Of a DNA stretch of 64,000 nucleotides, positions 39,122 to 51,889 are shown in pieces. A program made the position numbers and the translations under genes. The notes under the pieces were generated by a model, which was not told the DNA's origin, searched no databases, and saw only the letters and a program-made list of their open reading frames with translations. The stretch is from contig NZ_LS483411.1 of assembly GCF_900475755.1 (NCBI RefSeq), positions 310,001 through 374,000 of the forward strand, in the 5' to 3' direction. Source of the DNA: Haemophilus influenzae (GTDB taxonomy: Bacteria; Pseudomonadota; Gammaproteobacteria; Enterobacterales; Pasteurellaceae). How positions within the stretch are numbered: position 1 is the first letter of the stretch; every line of letters begins with the position of its first letter.

Positions 39122-41599
39122 ATGAAAAAAAATAACGTAAACGAACAACGTCGTGATTTTCTGAAAAAAACATCTTTAGGCGTGGCTGGTAGTGCCCTTT
39201 CCGGTGGTATGGTGGGCATTGTATCAAAAAGTGCTGTAGCAAAAGAAGCTGAAATGAAAACGGTAGTGACTGCCGCTCATTGGGGATCTCTTGGGGTTGT
39301 TGTACAAGATGGTAAGGTCGTGAAATCTGGTCCTGCTATTGAGCCTGCAGTGCCGAACGAATTGCAAACAGTTGTTGCCGATCAATTGTATAACGAAGCC
39401 CGCGTGAAATATCCAATGGTGCGTAAAGGCTTTTTAGCTAACCCAGGAAAAAGCGATACTACAATGCGTGGTTGTGATGAATGGGTGCGCGTTTCTTGGG
39501 ATGAAGCGTTAGATTTGGTACACAATCAACTTAAACGTGTACGTGACGAACATGGACCAACAGGTATTTTTGCCGGTTCTTATGGTTGGTTTAGTTGTGG
39601 TTCATTACATGCTTCTCGTACGTTATTACATCGTTATATGAACGCTACCGGTGGTTTTGTGGGGCATAAAGGAGATTATTCTACGGGTGCTGCGCAAGTA
39701 ATCATGCCGCATGTGCTTGGTACTATTGAAGTCTATGAACAACAAACCAGCTGGGAATCCATATTAGAAAGTAGTGATATTATTGTGCTTTGGTCTGCAA
39801 ATCCACTCACAACCATGCGTATTGCTTGGATGTCTACTGACCAAAAAGGGATTGAATATTTCAAAAAATTCCAAGCGAGTGGAAAACGCATTATTTGTAT
39901 CGACCCGCAAAAAAGCGAAACTTGCCAAATGCTGAATGCAGAATGGATTCCGGTGAATACAGCAACGGATGTGCCATTAATGCTTGGTATTGCACATACT
40001 TTAGTTGAACAAGGTAAGCACGATAAAGATTTCTTGAAAAAATACACGTCGGGTTATGCTAAATTCGAGGAATATTTATTAGGTAAAACCGATGGCCAAC
40101 CAAAAACAGCAGAATGGGCGGCAAAAATTTGTGGTGTACCAGCAGAAACGATTAAACAGCTTGCAGCAGATTTCTCTAGCAAACGTACCATGTTAATGGG
40201 GGGCTGGGGTATGCAACGCCAACGCCATGGTGAACAAACCCACTGGATGTTAGTAACGCTAGCGTCTATGTTGGGACAAATTGGCTTGCCAGGTGGTGGT
40301 TTCGGTTTAAGTTATCACTATTCAAATGGTGGGGTGCCAACGGCGACAGGGGGTATTATCGGCTCCATTACCGCAAGTCCATCAGGCAAAGCGGGTGCAA
40401 AAACATGGTTGGATGATACCTCTAAATCTGCCTTCCCATTAGCTCGTATTGCTGATGTGTTGCTCCATCCAGGCAAAAAAATTCAGTATAACGGTACTGA
40501 AATTACTTATCCTGACATCAAAGCGGTATATTGGGCAGGTGGTAACCCGTTCGTTCACCATCAAGATACCAATACCTTAGTGAAAGCTTTCCAGAAACCT
40601 GATGTGGTGATTGTCAATGAGGTGAACTGGACGCCAACTGCACGCATGGCAGATATTGTATTGCCGGCAACTACCAGTTATGAACGTAATGACTTAACCA
40701 TGGCAGGCGACTACTCCATGATGAGCGTTTACCCGATGAAACAAGTAGTTCCACCACAATTTGAAGCGAAAAATGACTACGATATTTTCGTTGAACTCGC
40801 AAAACGAGCAGGTGTGGAAGAACAATACACTGAAGGTAAAACGGAAATGGAATGGCTGGAAGAATTCTACAATGCAGCCTTTACTGCCGCACGTGCAAAC
40901 CGTGTAGCAATGCCACGTTTTGATAAATTCTGGGCAGAAAATAAACCATTAAGTTTTGAAGTGGGCGAAGCCGCGAAGAAATGGGTGCGTTATGGAGAAT
41001 TCCGTGAAGATCCATTGCTCAATCCGCTCGGCACGCCATCAGGCAAAATTGAGATTTTCTCTGATGTTATTGAGAAAATGCATTATAACGACTGTAAAGG
41101 TCACCCAAGCTGGATGGAGCCAGAAGAATTTGCGGGTAATGTGACAGAAGAATATCCGTTAGCTTTAGTGACGCCACATCCTTACTATCGTTTACATAGC
41201 CAATTGGCACATACTTCATTACGTCAAAAATATGCGGTAAATGATCGTGAGCCAGTGATGATTCACCCTGAAGATGCCGCTACTCGCGGTATTAAAGACG
41301 GTGATATTGTTCGCATTCATAGCAAACGCGGTCAAGTGCTTGCAGGTGCGGTTGTCACAGAAAACATCATAAAAGGTACTGTCGCTCTCCATGAAGGCGC
41401 GTGGTATGACCCAATGGACTTAGGTGAAAGTGAAAAACCATTGTGTAAAAATGGTTGTGCAAATGTCTTAACTAGAGATGAAGGTACATCTAAATTGGCA
41501 CAGGGTAATTCTCCAAATACTTGTATCGTTCAGATTGAGAAATTTACAGGTGTAGCACCAGAAGTTACGGTATTTAAACAACCTAAACAGGTGGCGTAA
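39122..41599 (+). CDS. mtsZ: Periplasmic molybdenum S/N-oxide reductase (MtsZ/TorZ/BisC family)
   Basis: 825-residue molybdopterin enzyme of the DMSO reductase family. Twin-arginine signal NEQRRDFLKKTSLGVAGSAL (first 40 residues). FAGSYGWFSCGSLHASRTLL (about 155-175) contains the expected Mo-ligand Ser region; the middle and C-terminal domains carry the two MGD-binding regions (VIVNEVNWTPTARMADIVLP). In H. influenzae this TorZ/BisC-like enzyme was shown to reduce methionine sulfoxide and named MtsZ (from memory). No torD is adjacent. It accepts electrons from the adjoining TorY. Confidence 0.93.
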   Translation: MKKNNVNEQRRDFLKKTSLGVAGSALSGGMVGIVSKSAVAKEAEMKTVVTAAHWGSLGVVVQDGKVVKSGPAIEPAVPNELQTVVADQLYNEARVKYPMVRKGFLANPGKSDTTMRGCDEWVRVSWDEALDLVHNQLKRVRDEHGPTGIFAGSYGWFSCGSLHASRTLLHRYMNATGGFVGHKGDYSTGAAQVIMPHVLGTIEVYEQQTSWESILESSDIIVLWSANPLTTMRIAWMSTDQKGIEYFKKFQASGKRIICIDPQKSETCQMLNAEWIPVNTATDVPLMLGIAHTLVEQGKHDKDFLKKYTSGYAKFEEYLLGKTDGQPKTAEWAAKICGVPAETIKQLAADFSSKRTMLMGGWGMQRQRHGEQTHWMLVTLASMLGQIGLPGGGFGLSYHYSNGGVPTATGGIIGSITASPSGKAGAKTWLDDTSKSAFPLARIADVLLHPGKKIQYNGTEITYPDIKAVYWAGGNPFVHHQDTNTLVKAFQKPDVVIVNEVNWTPTARMADIVLPATTSYERNDLTMAGDYSMMSVYPMKQVVPPQFEAKNDYDIFVELAKRAGVEEQYTEGKTEMEWLEEFYNAAFTAARANRVAMPRFDKFWAENKPLSFEVGEAAKKWVRYGEFREDPLLNPLGTPSGKIEIFSDVIEKMHYNDCKGHPSWMEPEEFAGNVTEEYPLALVTPHPYYRLHSQLAHTSLRQKYAVNDREPVMIHPEDAATRGIKDGDIVRIHSKRGQVLAGAVVTENIIKGTVALHEGAWYDPMDLGESEKPLCKNGCANVLTRDEGTSKLAQGNSPNTCIVQIEKFTGVAPEVTVFKQPKQVA

Positions 41600-41614
41600 A
41601 ACTATTAAAAATAT

Positions 41615-41644
41615 AACCGCACTTCAAAAAGTGCGGTTCTTTTT
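41615..41644 (+). terminator. Inverted-uptake-sequence terminator after mtsZ
   Basis: AACCGCACT, short loop TCAAAA, AGTGCGGTT, then CTTTTTT. Here the uptake cores diverge from the usual order (reverse then forward), yet the stem and U-run make a clean terminator. Confidence 0.92.
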
Positions 41645-41653
41645 TAATAATAG

Positions 41654-41764
41654 AACGAAGAGGCATTAACAGCACTAAATTCTAAACATGAGGTGTTATT
41701 TGAGCAAGATGAATTAAGACGGGAAACAATATCTAAGATTTTAGTATTTTTGAATGATAAGTAG
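41654..41764 (+). pseudogene. C-terminal relic of a second PldB-like hydrolase
   Basis: A 36-codon frame running from just after a TAG to a TAG at 41762. It reads NEEALTALNSKHEVLFEQD and then a short helix ending VFLNDK. It aligns with the C-terminus of PldB here (AKHEILFEKDNVRKAV... FLHS): the catalytic-His motif KHExLFExD and the following Arg agree. DNA identity to pldB is low, so it is not a fresh duplication. There is no start codon or N-terminal part upstream; mtsZ and its terminator occupy that space. Confidence 0.65.
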
Positions 41765-41833
41765 ATTTTTATTCAATAATATATTTAATGTGTAGATAAA
41801 ATATTCAAACAGATGTGTTTTTCAAAAAATGGT

Positions 41834-41861
41834 TTGACATATTTTCTAAAAAACGTATCAT
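41834..41861 (+). promoter_or_regulatory. Promoter of the tRNA-Ser/tRNA-Arg cluster
   Basis: TTGACA at 41834-41839, 16-base spacer, TATCAT at 41856-41861, and a GC-containing discriminator (ACCGCTC). The tRNA-Ser begins 18 bases after the -10 box. The -35 is perfect and the layout is typical for a strong, stringently controlled tRNA promoter. Confidence 0.82.
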
Positions 41862-41879
41862 ACCGCTCACACTGATTGT

Positions 41880-41974
41880 GGTGAGATGGCCGAGCAGGCT
41901 GAAGGCGCTCCCCTGCTAAGGGAGTATGGGGTTAAAAAGCTCCATCGAGGGTTCGAATCCCTCTCTCACCGCCA
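41880..41974 (+). tRNA. tRNA-Ser (GCU)
   Basis: A 95-base long-variable-arm tRNA. GGTGAGA pairs with TCTCACC, followed by GCCA (encoded CCA). Anticodon loop CTGCTAA gives GCU, reading AGC/AGU. The T-loop GGTTCGAATCC is standard. Confidence 0.96.
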
Positions 41975-41994
41975 TTGTTTGTTTTATTTATTCT

Positions 41995-42071
41995 GCACCC
42001 GTAGCTCAGCTGGATAGAGTACTCGGCTACGAACCGAGCGGTCAGAGGTTCGAATCCTCTCGGGTGCGCCA
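41995..42071 (+). tRNA. tRNA-Arg (ACG), copy 1
   Basis: 77 bases with encoded CCA. Acceptor GCACCCG pairs with CGGGTGC. Anticodon loop CTACGAA gives ACG, whose A becomes inosine to read CGU/CGC/CGA. T-stem AGAGG pairs with CCTCT; copy 2 differs here by a compensatory pair. Confidence 0.97.
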
Positions 42072-42128
42072 TTTTTAAAACGGCTCTATCTTATTAAAGT
42101 GGTTATGAATAATTAAAGCATCATCTAC

Positions 42129-42205
42129 GCACCCGTAGCTCAGCTGGATAGAGTACTCGGCTACGAACCGAGCGGTCAAAGGTTCGAATCCTTTCGGGTG
42201 CGCCA
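42129..42205 (+). tRNA. tRNA-Arg (ACG), copy 2
   Basis: 77 bases, same acceptor, D-arm and anticodon arm as copy 1. The T-stem reads AAAGG/CCTTT instead of AGAGG/CCTCT: one G:C pair is replaced by an A:U pair on both strands. The 57-base gap between the copies has no gene. Confidence 0.97.
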
Positions 42206-42300
42206 TTTCTACATTATTACTTTCATTAAAATATTCTTTACTATTCAATATATTTGTTATATTTATTTCTTGCATCTATTTATTTTTAATCATTTAAAAT

Positions 42301-42612
42301 ATGAAAAAACAATCTTTACCAACTAAATTTAGCCCGTTTGCTTGGGGGCTTGCTGCTTTTTGTTCGCCTATATTATTGTGTCCAATGGCATTATTAATTT
42401 CTACGGCATTCAGTAAAAATCCTCATCTAACAAACTGGCAAATCAATTTATTTTCAATACTTTTTTGGGTTTATCCCTTTATTCTAGCCATTACAGCTCG
42501 AATACTATACCTTATTCATCAACATAAACCTAAACTAGCAAATAAATTATTAATATTAAGTGCGGTCATTTTTTATGTGGTTTTAATTACGATTTGTAAA
42601 ATTGGTTTATAA
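42301..42612 (+). CDS. Small membrane protein of unknown function (DUF5389-like)
   Basis: 103 residues with three predicted membrane segments at about 14-36, 48-68 and 82-102. Starts MKKQSLPTKFSPFAWGLAAF. I do not know a defined function. It has a plausible start but no strong ribosome-binding site, lies between the tRNA genes and convergent glmU, and ends in the bidirectional terminator. An uptake sequence encodes SAV (LSAVIFYVV) near the C-terminus. DUF5389 is a recollection from similar Haemophilus proteins, not a search. Confidence 0.72.
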   Translation: MKKQSLPTKFSPFAWGLAAFCSPILLCPMALLISTAFSKNPHLTNWQINLFSILFWVYPFILAITARILYLIHQHKPKLANKLLILSAVIFYVVLITICKIGL

Positions 42613-42642
42613 AAAAATCCTACGATAAAACGTAGGATTTTT
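42613..42642. terminator. Bidirectional terminator between small membrane gene and glmU
   Basis: AAAAATCCTACG, loop ATAAAA, CGTAGGATTTTTT. Strong stem with A and T runs; it can end both convergent genes. Confidence 0.92.
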
Positions 42643-42646
42643 TATT

Positions 42647-44017
42647 TTATTTTTTCTTTATTGGTCGCTGCCAACCTTGAATATGTCGTTGAGCAACTCT
42701 TGTAATCACTAATTCATTTTCGCCTACATCACGTGTAATTGTTGTGCCTGCACCAATAGTTGCACCACTTGCGACTTTCACTGGCGCGACTAATTGTGTA
42801 TCAGATCCCACAAATACATCATCACCGATGATCGTTTTAAATTTATTTGCACCATCGTAGTTGCAGGTTATGACACCCGCTCCAATATTACAATTTGAGC
42901 CGATTTCAGAATCGCCAACATAGGTTAGGTGATTTACTTTAGAACCTTTACCAACGGTAGATTTTTTAATTTCTACAAAGTTACCGACATGCGTTTCAGC
43001 TGCGAGTTCTGCACCTGGGCGTAAACGAGAAAATGGACCAATTGCGGCTTTTTCTCCCACTACGGAATCCTCTAGCACAGAATAAGGTTTTATTTCTACA
43101 TCATTGCCAATAACAACATTTTTCAATACGCAACCTGTGCCAATTTTTACACGATCGCCGAGTTTAACACTACCTTCGATAATAACATTAACATCGATTT
43201 CCACATCTTTTCCATGCTCTAATGTTCCACGTAGGTCAAAGCGAGCGGGATCGTAGATCATTACGCCTTCAAGTAATAGTTTGGAGGCTTGTTTATTTTG
43301 GAAATAACGTTCAAGTGCGGCTAATTGTAAGCGATTATTTGCACCTTCAACTTCCATGACATCTGTTGCTTGCACCGCAACAACTTGGCAATTATCTTGA
43401 TTTGCAAGAGCAATAAGATCCGTTAAGTAATATTCGCCTTGAGCATTATTATTGCCTACACGAGCGAGCCATTTTTTGAAACTTGCACCATCGGATACCA
43501 TAACGCCAGTATTTACTTCTTTAATATTTAGTTGATCTGCATTTGCATCTTTTTGTTCTACAATTGCTACAACATTCCCATTTTTACGAATAATTCGTCC
43601 ATAGCCTGTTGGGTTATCTAAATTTACGGTAAGCAATGCAATGCCATTTTCTGGTTTCGCTTCAATTAATTTTTCTAATGTTTCTTTCGTTATTAACGGT
43701 GCATCGCCGTAAAGCACAACAATATTTTCGTTATCTTTAAAGAAAGGTGCCGCTTGTTGAACTGCATGTGCTGTGCCAAGTTGTTCTGTTTGTAATACCC
43801 AGTTTACTTGTTCATTTGCAAGATGGGTACGCATTAAGTCCCCACCGTGACCATAGATTAAATGAATATTTTCTGAGCCTAATTGATGGGCGGTATCAAT
43901 CACGTGTTTTACCATTGGTTTACCAGCGATTGTATGTAGCACTTTAGGTAAATCGGAATACATGCGAGTTCCTTTTCCAGCTGCTAAAATTACCGCACTT
44001 AATGCTTTTTTTGTCAT
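42647..44017 (-). CDS. glmU: Bifunctional GlmU (UDP-GlcNAc pyrophosphorylase / glucosamine-1-P acetyltransferase)
   Basis: Makes UDP-GlcNAc for peptidoglycan and LOS. 456 residues, same as E. coli. N-terminal uridyltransferase: [20 protein letters not shown] (about 9-28). C-terminal acetyltransferase is a left-handed beta-helix (about 250-456) with hexapeptide repeats, including [20 protein letters not shown] with its active-site His region. An uptake sequence near the start encodes [11 protein letters not shown]. It stands alone here, separated from rplL by a terminator. Confidence 0.98.
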   Translation of the reverse strand: MTKKALSAVILAAGKGTRMYSDLPKVLHTIAGKPMVKHVIDTAHQLGSENIHLIYGHGGDLMRTHLANEQVNWVLQTEQLGTAHAVQQAAPFFKDNENIVVLYGDAPLITKETLEKLIEAKPENGIALLTVNLDNPTGYGRIIRKNGNVVAIVEQKDANADQLNIKEVNTGVMVSDGASFKKWLARVGNNNAQGEYYLTDLIALANQDNCQVVAVQATDVMEVEGANNRLQLAALERYFQNKQASKLLLEGVMIYDPARFDLRGTLEHGKDVEIDVNVIIEGSVKLGDRVKIGTGCVLKNVVIGNDVEIKPYSVLEDSVVGEKAAIGPFSRLRPGAELAAETHVGNFVEIKKSTVGKGSKVNHLTYVGDSEIGSNCNIGAGVITCNYDGANKFKTIIGDDVFVGSDTQLVAPVKVASGATIGAGTTITRDVGENELVITRVAQRHIQGWQRPIKKK

Positions 44018-44116
44018 AGATTTTCTCTTTATTCATCAATAATGGGTAATATTCTATCGTAGAAAGATAGCGAATGGTAAGTTTTTAAGTAAAAGCTATA
44101 ACAGACTTTTAGATAA

Positions 44117-44149
44117 GAAAAAAACCGACGGTTTCCCATCAGTTTTTTG
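44117..44149 (-). terminator. Terminator after rplL
   Basis: Read on the minus strand, AAAACTGATGG pairs with CCGTCGGTTTT through a short loop (two G:U pairs), with a following U-run. It ends the rplJ-rplL message. Confidence 0.78.
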
Positions 44150-44174
44150 AATTTTAAAGTGGTTAAAATAGAAA

Positions 44175-44558
<384 letters not shown>

Positions 44559-44600
44559 CTAAAATAAATAAAGTTAGATGAAGTAAGAAACGCTTAATGA

Positions 44601-45092
44601 TTAAGCTGCTTCTTGTAATTTGTCGCGTAATGCCGCGAAGGTGCGAGCAAGTTTGCCTGCTGCAGCTTCTTTCATTGTGCCCATTAAACGTGCAATCGCT
44701 TCTTCGTAAGTTGGTAATGTTGCCAAGAATTCAACATCTTGGATTTTACCTTCAAAGGCTGCACCTTTAATTTCAAACTTATCGTTTGCTTTAGCAAACT
44801 CTTTGAACAAACGAGCAGCTGCGCCCGGGTGTTCGTTAGAGAACGCGATAAGTGTTGGACCTACAAACGTATCTTTTAAGCATTCGTAATCTGTGCCTTC
44901 AACTGCGCGACGTAATAAAGTATTACGAACTACACGCATTGTAACGCCAGCTTCACGTGCTGATTTACGTAATTCAGTCATTTTCTCAACAGTTACACCG
45001 CGAGAATCCGCGATTACTGCTGAAAGTGCACCTTTGGCTGCTTCATTTACTTCAGCAACAATTGCTTGTTTGTCTTGAAGATTTAATGCCAT
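44601..45092 (-). CDS. rplJ: 50S ribosomal protein L10
   Basis: Base of the L7/L12 stalk, binding 23S rRNA and three or more L7/L12 dimers; it also represses its own translation. 163 residues (E. coli 165), starting [20 protein letters not shown]. The C-terminal helix (about 135-163) that binds L7/L12 is intact. Its leader (45100-45260) carries a candidate L10-binding structure. The rplKA genes usually upstream are not in this window. Confidence 0.98.
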   Translation of the reverse strand: MALNLQDKQAIVAEVNEAAKGALSAVIADSRGVTVEKMTELRKSAREAGVTMRVVRNTLLRRAVEGTDYECLKDTFVGPTLIAFSNEHPGAAARLFKEFAKANDKFEIKGAAFEGKIQDVEFLATLPTYEEAIARLMGTMKEAAAGKLARTFAALRDKLQEAA

Positions 45093-45099
45093 TGGCTTT

Positions 45100-45260
45100 T
45101 AGCTCCTGAATACACTCCGATTACTCGGAATTAATTTACCTAATCCTAAGACTAGGATGACTTCGGCGCCCAGAAGCAAGAAAAATTCTTATTCTGTTCA
45201 CCATCTACGTAGGATAATTAAGATTACTCCCCTACGGTCTTGGATGGGGCTTGAATAGGT
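45100..45260 (-). promoter_or_regulatory. L10 leader, translational autoregulation of rplJL
   Basis: The 200-base untranslated leader of rplJ has several stems and includes a CTACGTAGATGGTGAACAGA segment very like the E. coli rplJ leader. In E. coli, the L10-L12 complex binds here and shuts off translation of both genes. The element's exact edges are approximate. Confidence 0.62.
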
Positions 45261-45306
45261 CAAGCACCAACCAGAAATTTGTTAGATTGACTAACACAGG
45301 CGCAGG

Positions 45307-45335
45307 ATTATAGAGAAAAGCTATGTTCTTGTAAA
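45307..45335 (-). promoter_or_regulatory. Promoter of rplJL
   Basis: On the minus strand, TTTACA (45330-45335), a 17-base spacer, and a perfect TATAAT (45307-45312). It gives rplJL its own promoter, independent of rplKA and rpoBC. Confidence 0.85.
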
Positions 45336-45363
45336 GAATATTGTTGGAAAAAGAGCCAAATTC

Positions 45364-47374
<2,011 letters not shown>

Positions 47375-47385
47375 TAGAAAATATT

Positions 47386-47401
47386 AGGAAAACGTTTCCG
47401 T
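47386..47401. promoter_or_regulatory. PurR box upstream of hflD-purB
   Basis: AGGAAAACGTTTCCGT agrees with the PurR operator ANGCAANCGNTTNCNT at 11 of 12 fixed positions, about 12 bases before the hflD start. Purine-responsive repression of purB is established in relatives; the exact site here is inference. Confidence 0.75.
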
Positions 47402-47502
47402 TAAATATAGCATTTTTAACCTAGCTTTTGAACTCGAACATTAAAAAAGCCTAGAGTTTCTGATATGATGAGCGAACAGTTTTAAGGTATTAAGGATTGA
47501 TT

Positions 47503-48507
47503 ATGGCAAAACCAATTGTTTTTAGTGGCGTGCAGCCTTCTGGTGAATTAACTATCGGAAATTATTTGGGCGCGTTGCGCAACTGGGTGAAAATGCAAGA
47601 GGATTATGAATGTATTTTCTGCGTAGTTGATTTACATGCGATCACTGTGCGTCAAGATCCTGTTGCCCTTCGCAAAGCAACGCTCGATGTGCTTGCACTC
47701 TATTTAGCGTGCGGAATTGATCCAAATAAAAGTACTATTTTTGTTCAATCTCACGTTCCAGAACACACGCAATTAAGCTGGGTGTTAAACTGCTACACCT
47801 ATTTCGGTGAAATGAGCCGAATGACGCAATTCAAAGATAAATCAGCGCGTTATGCAGAAAATATTAACGTGGGTTTGTTTGATTACCCTGTGTTAATGGC
47901 GGCGGATATTTTACTTTATCAAGCAAAAAGCGTGCCTGTTGGCGATGACCAAAAACAACACTTAGAAATTACGCGTGATATTGCAAATCGCTTTAATGCG
48001 CTCTATGGCAATATTTTCACCATTCCTGAAATTTTCATTGGAAAGGCAGGTGCACGTATTATGTCATTGCAAGATCCTGAAAAGAAAATGTCAAAATCAG
48101 ATGATAATCGCAACAACGTGGTGACACTTTTGGAAGATCCAAAATCTGTGGCGAAGAAAATTAAACGTGCCGTAACAGATTCAGATGAGCCGCCAGTTGT
48201 TCGTTATGATGTGCAAAATAAAGCGGGGGTATCTAATCTTTTAGATATTCTTTCTGCGGTTACGGATAAGCCAATTGCTGAGCTTGAAAAAGAATTTGAA
48301 GGTAAAATGTACGGACATTTAAAAACTGCAGTAGCGGATGAAGTCTCAACTTTACTTGCTGGTTTACAAGAACGTTTCCATCAATATCGTAATGATGAAG
48401 CTTTATTAGATAATATCTTACGACAAGGTGCGGAAAAAGCGCGTGCAAAAGCCCAAGAAACCTTGGCGAAAGTGTATGAAGCAGTAGGTTTTGTTGCTGC
48501 AAAATAA
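47503..48507 (+). CDS. trpS: Tryptophanyl-tRNA synthetase
   Basis: Class I aminoacyl-tRNA synthetase charging tRNA-Trp. 334 residues (E. coli 334). HIGH-equivalent motif [13 protein letters not shown] (about 12-24) and KMSKSDDN (about 196-203) are seen. The start at 47503 was taken for its AAGGA ribosome-binding site; an upstream TTG two codons before is in frame but not needed. Divergent from hflD. Confidence 0.97.
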   Translation: MAKPIVFSGVQPSGELTIGNYLGALRNWVKMQEDYECIFCVVDLHAITVRQDPVALRKATLDVLALYLACGIDPNKSTIFVQSHVPEHTQLSWVLNCYTYFGEMSRMTQFKDKSARYAENINVGLFDYPVLMAADILLYQAKSVPVGDDQKQHLEITRDIANRFNALYGNIFTIPEIFIGKAGARIMSLQDPEKKMSKSDDNRNNVVTLLEDPKSVAKKIKRAVTDSDEPPVVRYDVQNKAGVSNLLDILSAVTDKPIAELEKEFEGKMYGHLKTAVADEVSTLLAGLQERFHQYRNDEALLDNILRQGAEKARAKAQETLAKVYEAVGFVAAK

Positions 48508-48529
48508 TCTGAATAAAAGGGATAATATT

Positions 48530-48820
48530 ATGGCAATTCAAACTGAAAAACCGATTGAATGTGTAGGTTGTAACACATTTGATATGAAATCACTTTTCGA
48601 TAATCGTGATTGTAGTCAGGTTATTGAATATATTTATGACGGTGAAGAACAAGCGCAAGAAGCGCTCGCATTTTTTACCCAGAAAGCGCGTGATGTAGAA
48701 AGTGAATCTTGTGAAATTCAATCTGAAATTACAAAAGTGGATGATGGCTATTTATTAAAGGCAAATTTCACTTTCTGTTGTCAAGCTGAATTGGTGATTT
48801 TTCAAATGCGTATTGCGTAA
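48530..48820 (+). CDS. YfcZ/YiiS-family protein (DUF406)
   Basis: 96 residues, starting [20 protein letters not shown]. Two Cys in CVGCN and two at the C-terminal FCCQ resemble a metal or redox site of this small family (YfcZ and YiiS in E. coli), function unknown. The start is taken at 48530 with AAAGGG just upstream; a longer frame adds 13 residues inside the trpS end. It follows trpS after 22 bases and is probably in the same message. Confidence 0.85.
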   Translation: MAIQTEKPIECVGCNTFDMKSLFDNRDCSQVIEYIYDGEEQAQEALAFFTQKARDVESESCEIQSEITKVDDGYLLKANFTFCCQAELVIFQMRIA

Positions 48821-48873
48821 GAAAAACAGCTGAAAAATAAGCCGCACTTTTACGGCTTGTTTTGTTTTTAGGA

Positions 48874-49857
48874 TTAGCTTTCTACAAAGCTTAAGGCGGT
48901 TTCAACTACTTCAACTCCCGCACCTTGTTTAAACGCATTTTCACTTAAATATCGTCGCCATTGACGAGCACCTTTGCAATTTTGGAATGCGCCTAATATA
49001 TGACGGACGATATGATTAAGGTATATTCCTTGGCTAAGTTGTTGTTCAATATAAGGAAGCATTGACTCTACCGCTTCATGAGCGGTAACAATTGGTGCGT
49101 TAGGATCAAATAAGGCTTGGTCAATTTGCCCAAGTAAACTTGGATTTTGATAGACCTCTCGCCCAACCATCACGCCGTCCACATATTGCAAATGTTGTTT
49201 CATTTCTTCAATGGTTTTTATACCACCATTAATTACGATAGTTAGATGTGGAAAATCACGCTTTAGTTGATAAACCCGAGCATAATCTAATGGCGGAATT
49301 TCTCGATTTTCTTTGGGACTTAACCCCGAAAGCCAAGCTTTTCGTGCGTGGATAATAAACTCTTGGCAACCTTTTCCTTGAACCTTTTCAATAAAATCAC
49401 ATAAAAATTCATAGCTGTCTAATTCATCAATGCCAATACGCGTTTTCACAGTGACTGGAATTTTGACCGCACTTTGCATTTGTTCTACACAGTCTGCCAC
49501 CAAATCTGCTTTCGCCATTAAGCAAGCACCAAACATTCCATTTTGTACGCGATCAGAAGGGCATCCTACATTAAGATTAATTTCGTGATATCCTCGTTCC
49601 TCAGCAAGTTTTGCACAATATTTGAGTTGTTCAGGATCGCTTCCTCCCAGCTGTAACGCAACGGGATTTTCTTGTAAATCAAAATCCAAGAGATCGTATT
49701 TGGCATGAATAATCGCAGGTGCGGTGACCATTTCAGTGTAAAGTAACGCATGCTTTGAAAATTGGCGATGAAAATAACGACAATGGCGTGTTGTCCAATC
49801 TAACATTGGTGCAACAGAAAAACGGCAGCGGTAAAAGTGCGGTAGATTTTGAAGCAT
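48874..49857 (-). CDS. dusA: tRNA-dihydrouridine synthase A
   Basis: FMN-dependent enzyme reducing uridines 20/20a in tRNA. 327 residues (E. coli DusA 330). N-terminal TIM-barrel [20 protein letters not shown] (about 9-28), catalytic Cys in [20 protein letters not shown] (about 95-114), and LxGLSPKEN HARKAW loop. Convergent with the yfcZ-like gene. In strain Rd, from memory, a CCAA-repeat hgp gene sits between these two; there is only a 53-base gap here. Confidence 0.95.
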   Translation of the reverse strand: MLQNLPHFYRCRFSVAPMLDWTTRHCRYFHRQFSKHALLYTEMVTAPAIIHAKYDLLDFDLQENPVALQLGGSDPEQLKYCAKLAEERGYHEINLNVGCPSDRVQNGMFGACLMAKADLVADCVEQMQSAVKIPVTVKTRIGIDELDSYEFLCDFIEKVQGKGCQEFIIHARKAWLSGLSPKENREIPPLDYARVYQLKRDFPHLTIVINGGIKTIEEMKQHLQYVDGVMVGREVYQNPSLLGQIDQALFDPNAPIVTAHEAVESMLPYIEQQLSQGIYLNHIVRHILGAFQNCKGARQWRRYLSENAFKQGAGVEVVETALSFVES

Positions 49858-49859
49858 TT

Positions 49860-50237
49860 TTATTTCTCTTGTTCGGTTTTGCTGCGTAATTCTTCGGCTT
49901 GGCGAGCTTGCATTTGCTGGCGAAAACAGCCTGCAGCAAAGTGGTAAAATGGTTTTGGGCTAAATTGGTGCGAGATTATGGATGCAATAATGCTGGAAAT
50001 CAAGAGCCAAATGAGAACGGGTTGTGCGCCTGTCATTTCCATTACAACAACACTGGCTGTAACTGGCGATTGTGTGCAGCCAGCTAAAAATGCCGCCATA
50101 CATAAAATCACCAAAAAACGTTGATCAACCATACCGCCACTTAGATCCCAAAGCATTGTGCCAATGCCTGTGCCTGTTGTCAGTGATGAGGTAAAGATAC
50201 CACCGGCAATACCATTCCTAGGGGTAACACAAACCAA
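49860..50237 (-). pseudogene. C-terminal remnant of a CLC-type chloride channel/transporter
   Basis: The 125-codon frame resembles the last quarter of a CLC protein: PRNGIAGGIFTSSLTTGTGIG (family GxFxP loop region) and FLAGCTQSPVTASVVVMEMT (selectivity-filter-adjacent helix), then a C-terminal membrane segment. CLC proteins are about 420-470 residues. Upstream the frame hits a stop at 50253-50255 and only about 170 bases separate it from tuf, so the N-terminal three quarters is gone. A TTG is the only start. It is unlikely to make a working channel. Confidence 0.8.
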
Positions 50238-50324
50238 ACTGCAACAGGATATTTAGATGACCAGTGAGCATTTAGTTCTAATCCAAAATCAAATAATTTA
50301 ATAAATATTTACATATATAAAATA

Positions 50325-50356
50325 AAAAATGCGGAGAATTTTCTCCGCACTTTTCT
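50325..50356. terminator. Terminator of tuf
   Basis: GCGGAGAA-TT-TTCTCCGC (50331-50350) flanked by A-runs and T-runs. It ends the tRNA-tuf operon on the minus strand and would also stop leftover plus-strand transcription. Confidence 0.85.
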
Positions 50357-50404
50357 TTTTGTTTTTTCTGTCTTTTATCTTTAAGACATTCAGGAATCCA
50401 TCAA

Positions 50405-51616
<1,212 letters not shown>

Positions 51617-51693
51617 TTATCGATGGGTAAATTAAACCACATTAACCAATAAATTTATTTGCTGATTGATATAAGGATGAGGAATTATAAGAC

Positions 51694-51769
51694 TGGTGCT
51701 GATAGGCGGATTTGAACCGCCGACCTCACCCTTACCAAGGGTGCGCTCTACCAACTGAGCTATATCAGC
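51694..51769 (-). tRNA. tRNA-Thr (GGU)
   Basis: 76 bases with encoded CCA. Acceptor GCTGATA; anticodon loop CTTGGTAAG gives GGU for ACC/ACU. Last tRNA before tuf. Confidence 0.96.
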
Positions 51770-51772
51770 GTC

Positions 51773-51847
<75 letters not shown>

Positions 51848-51889
51848 AAGTCCTAAATTCGTCTGTCCCATCAGGATCCATCTAAAAGA

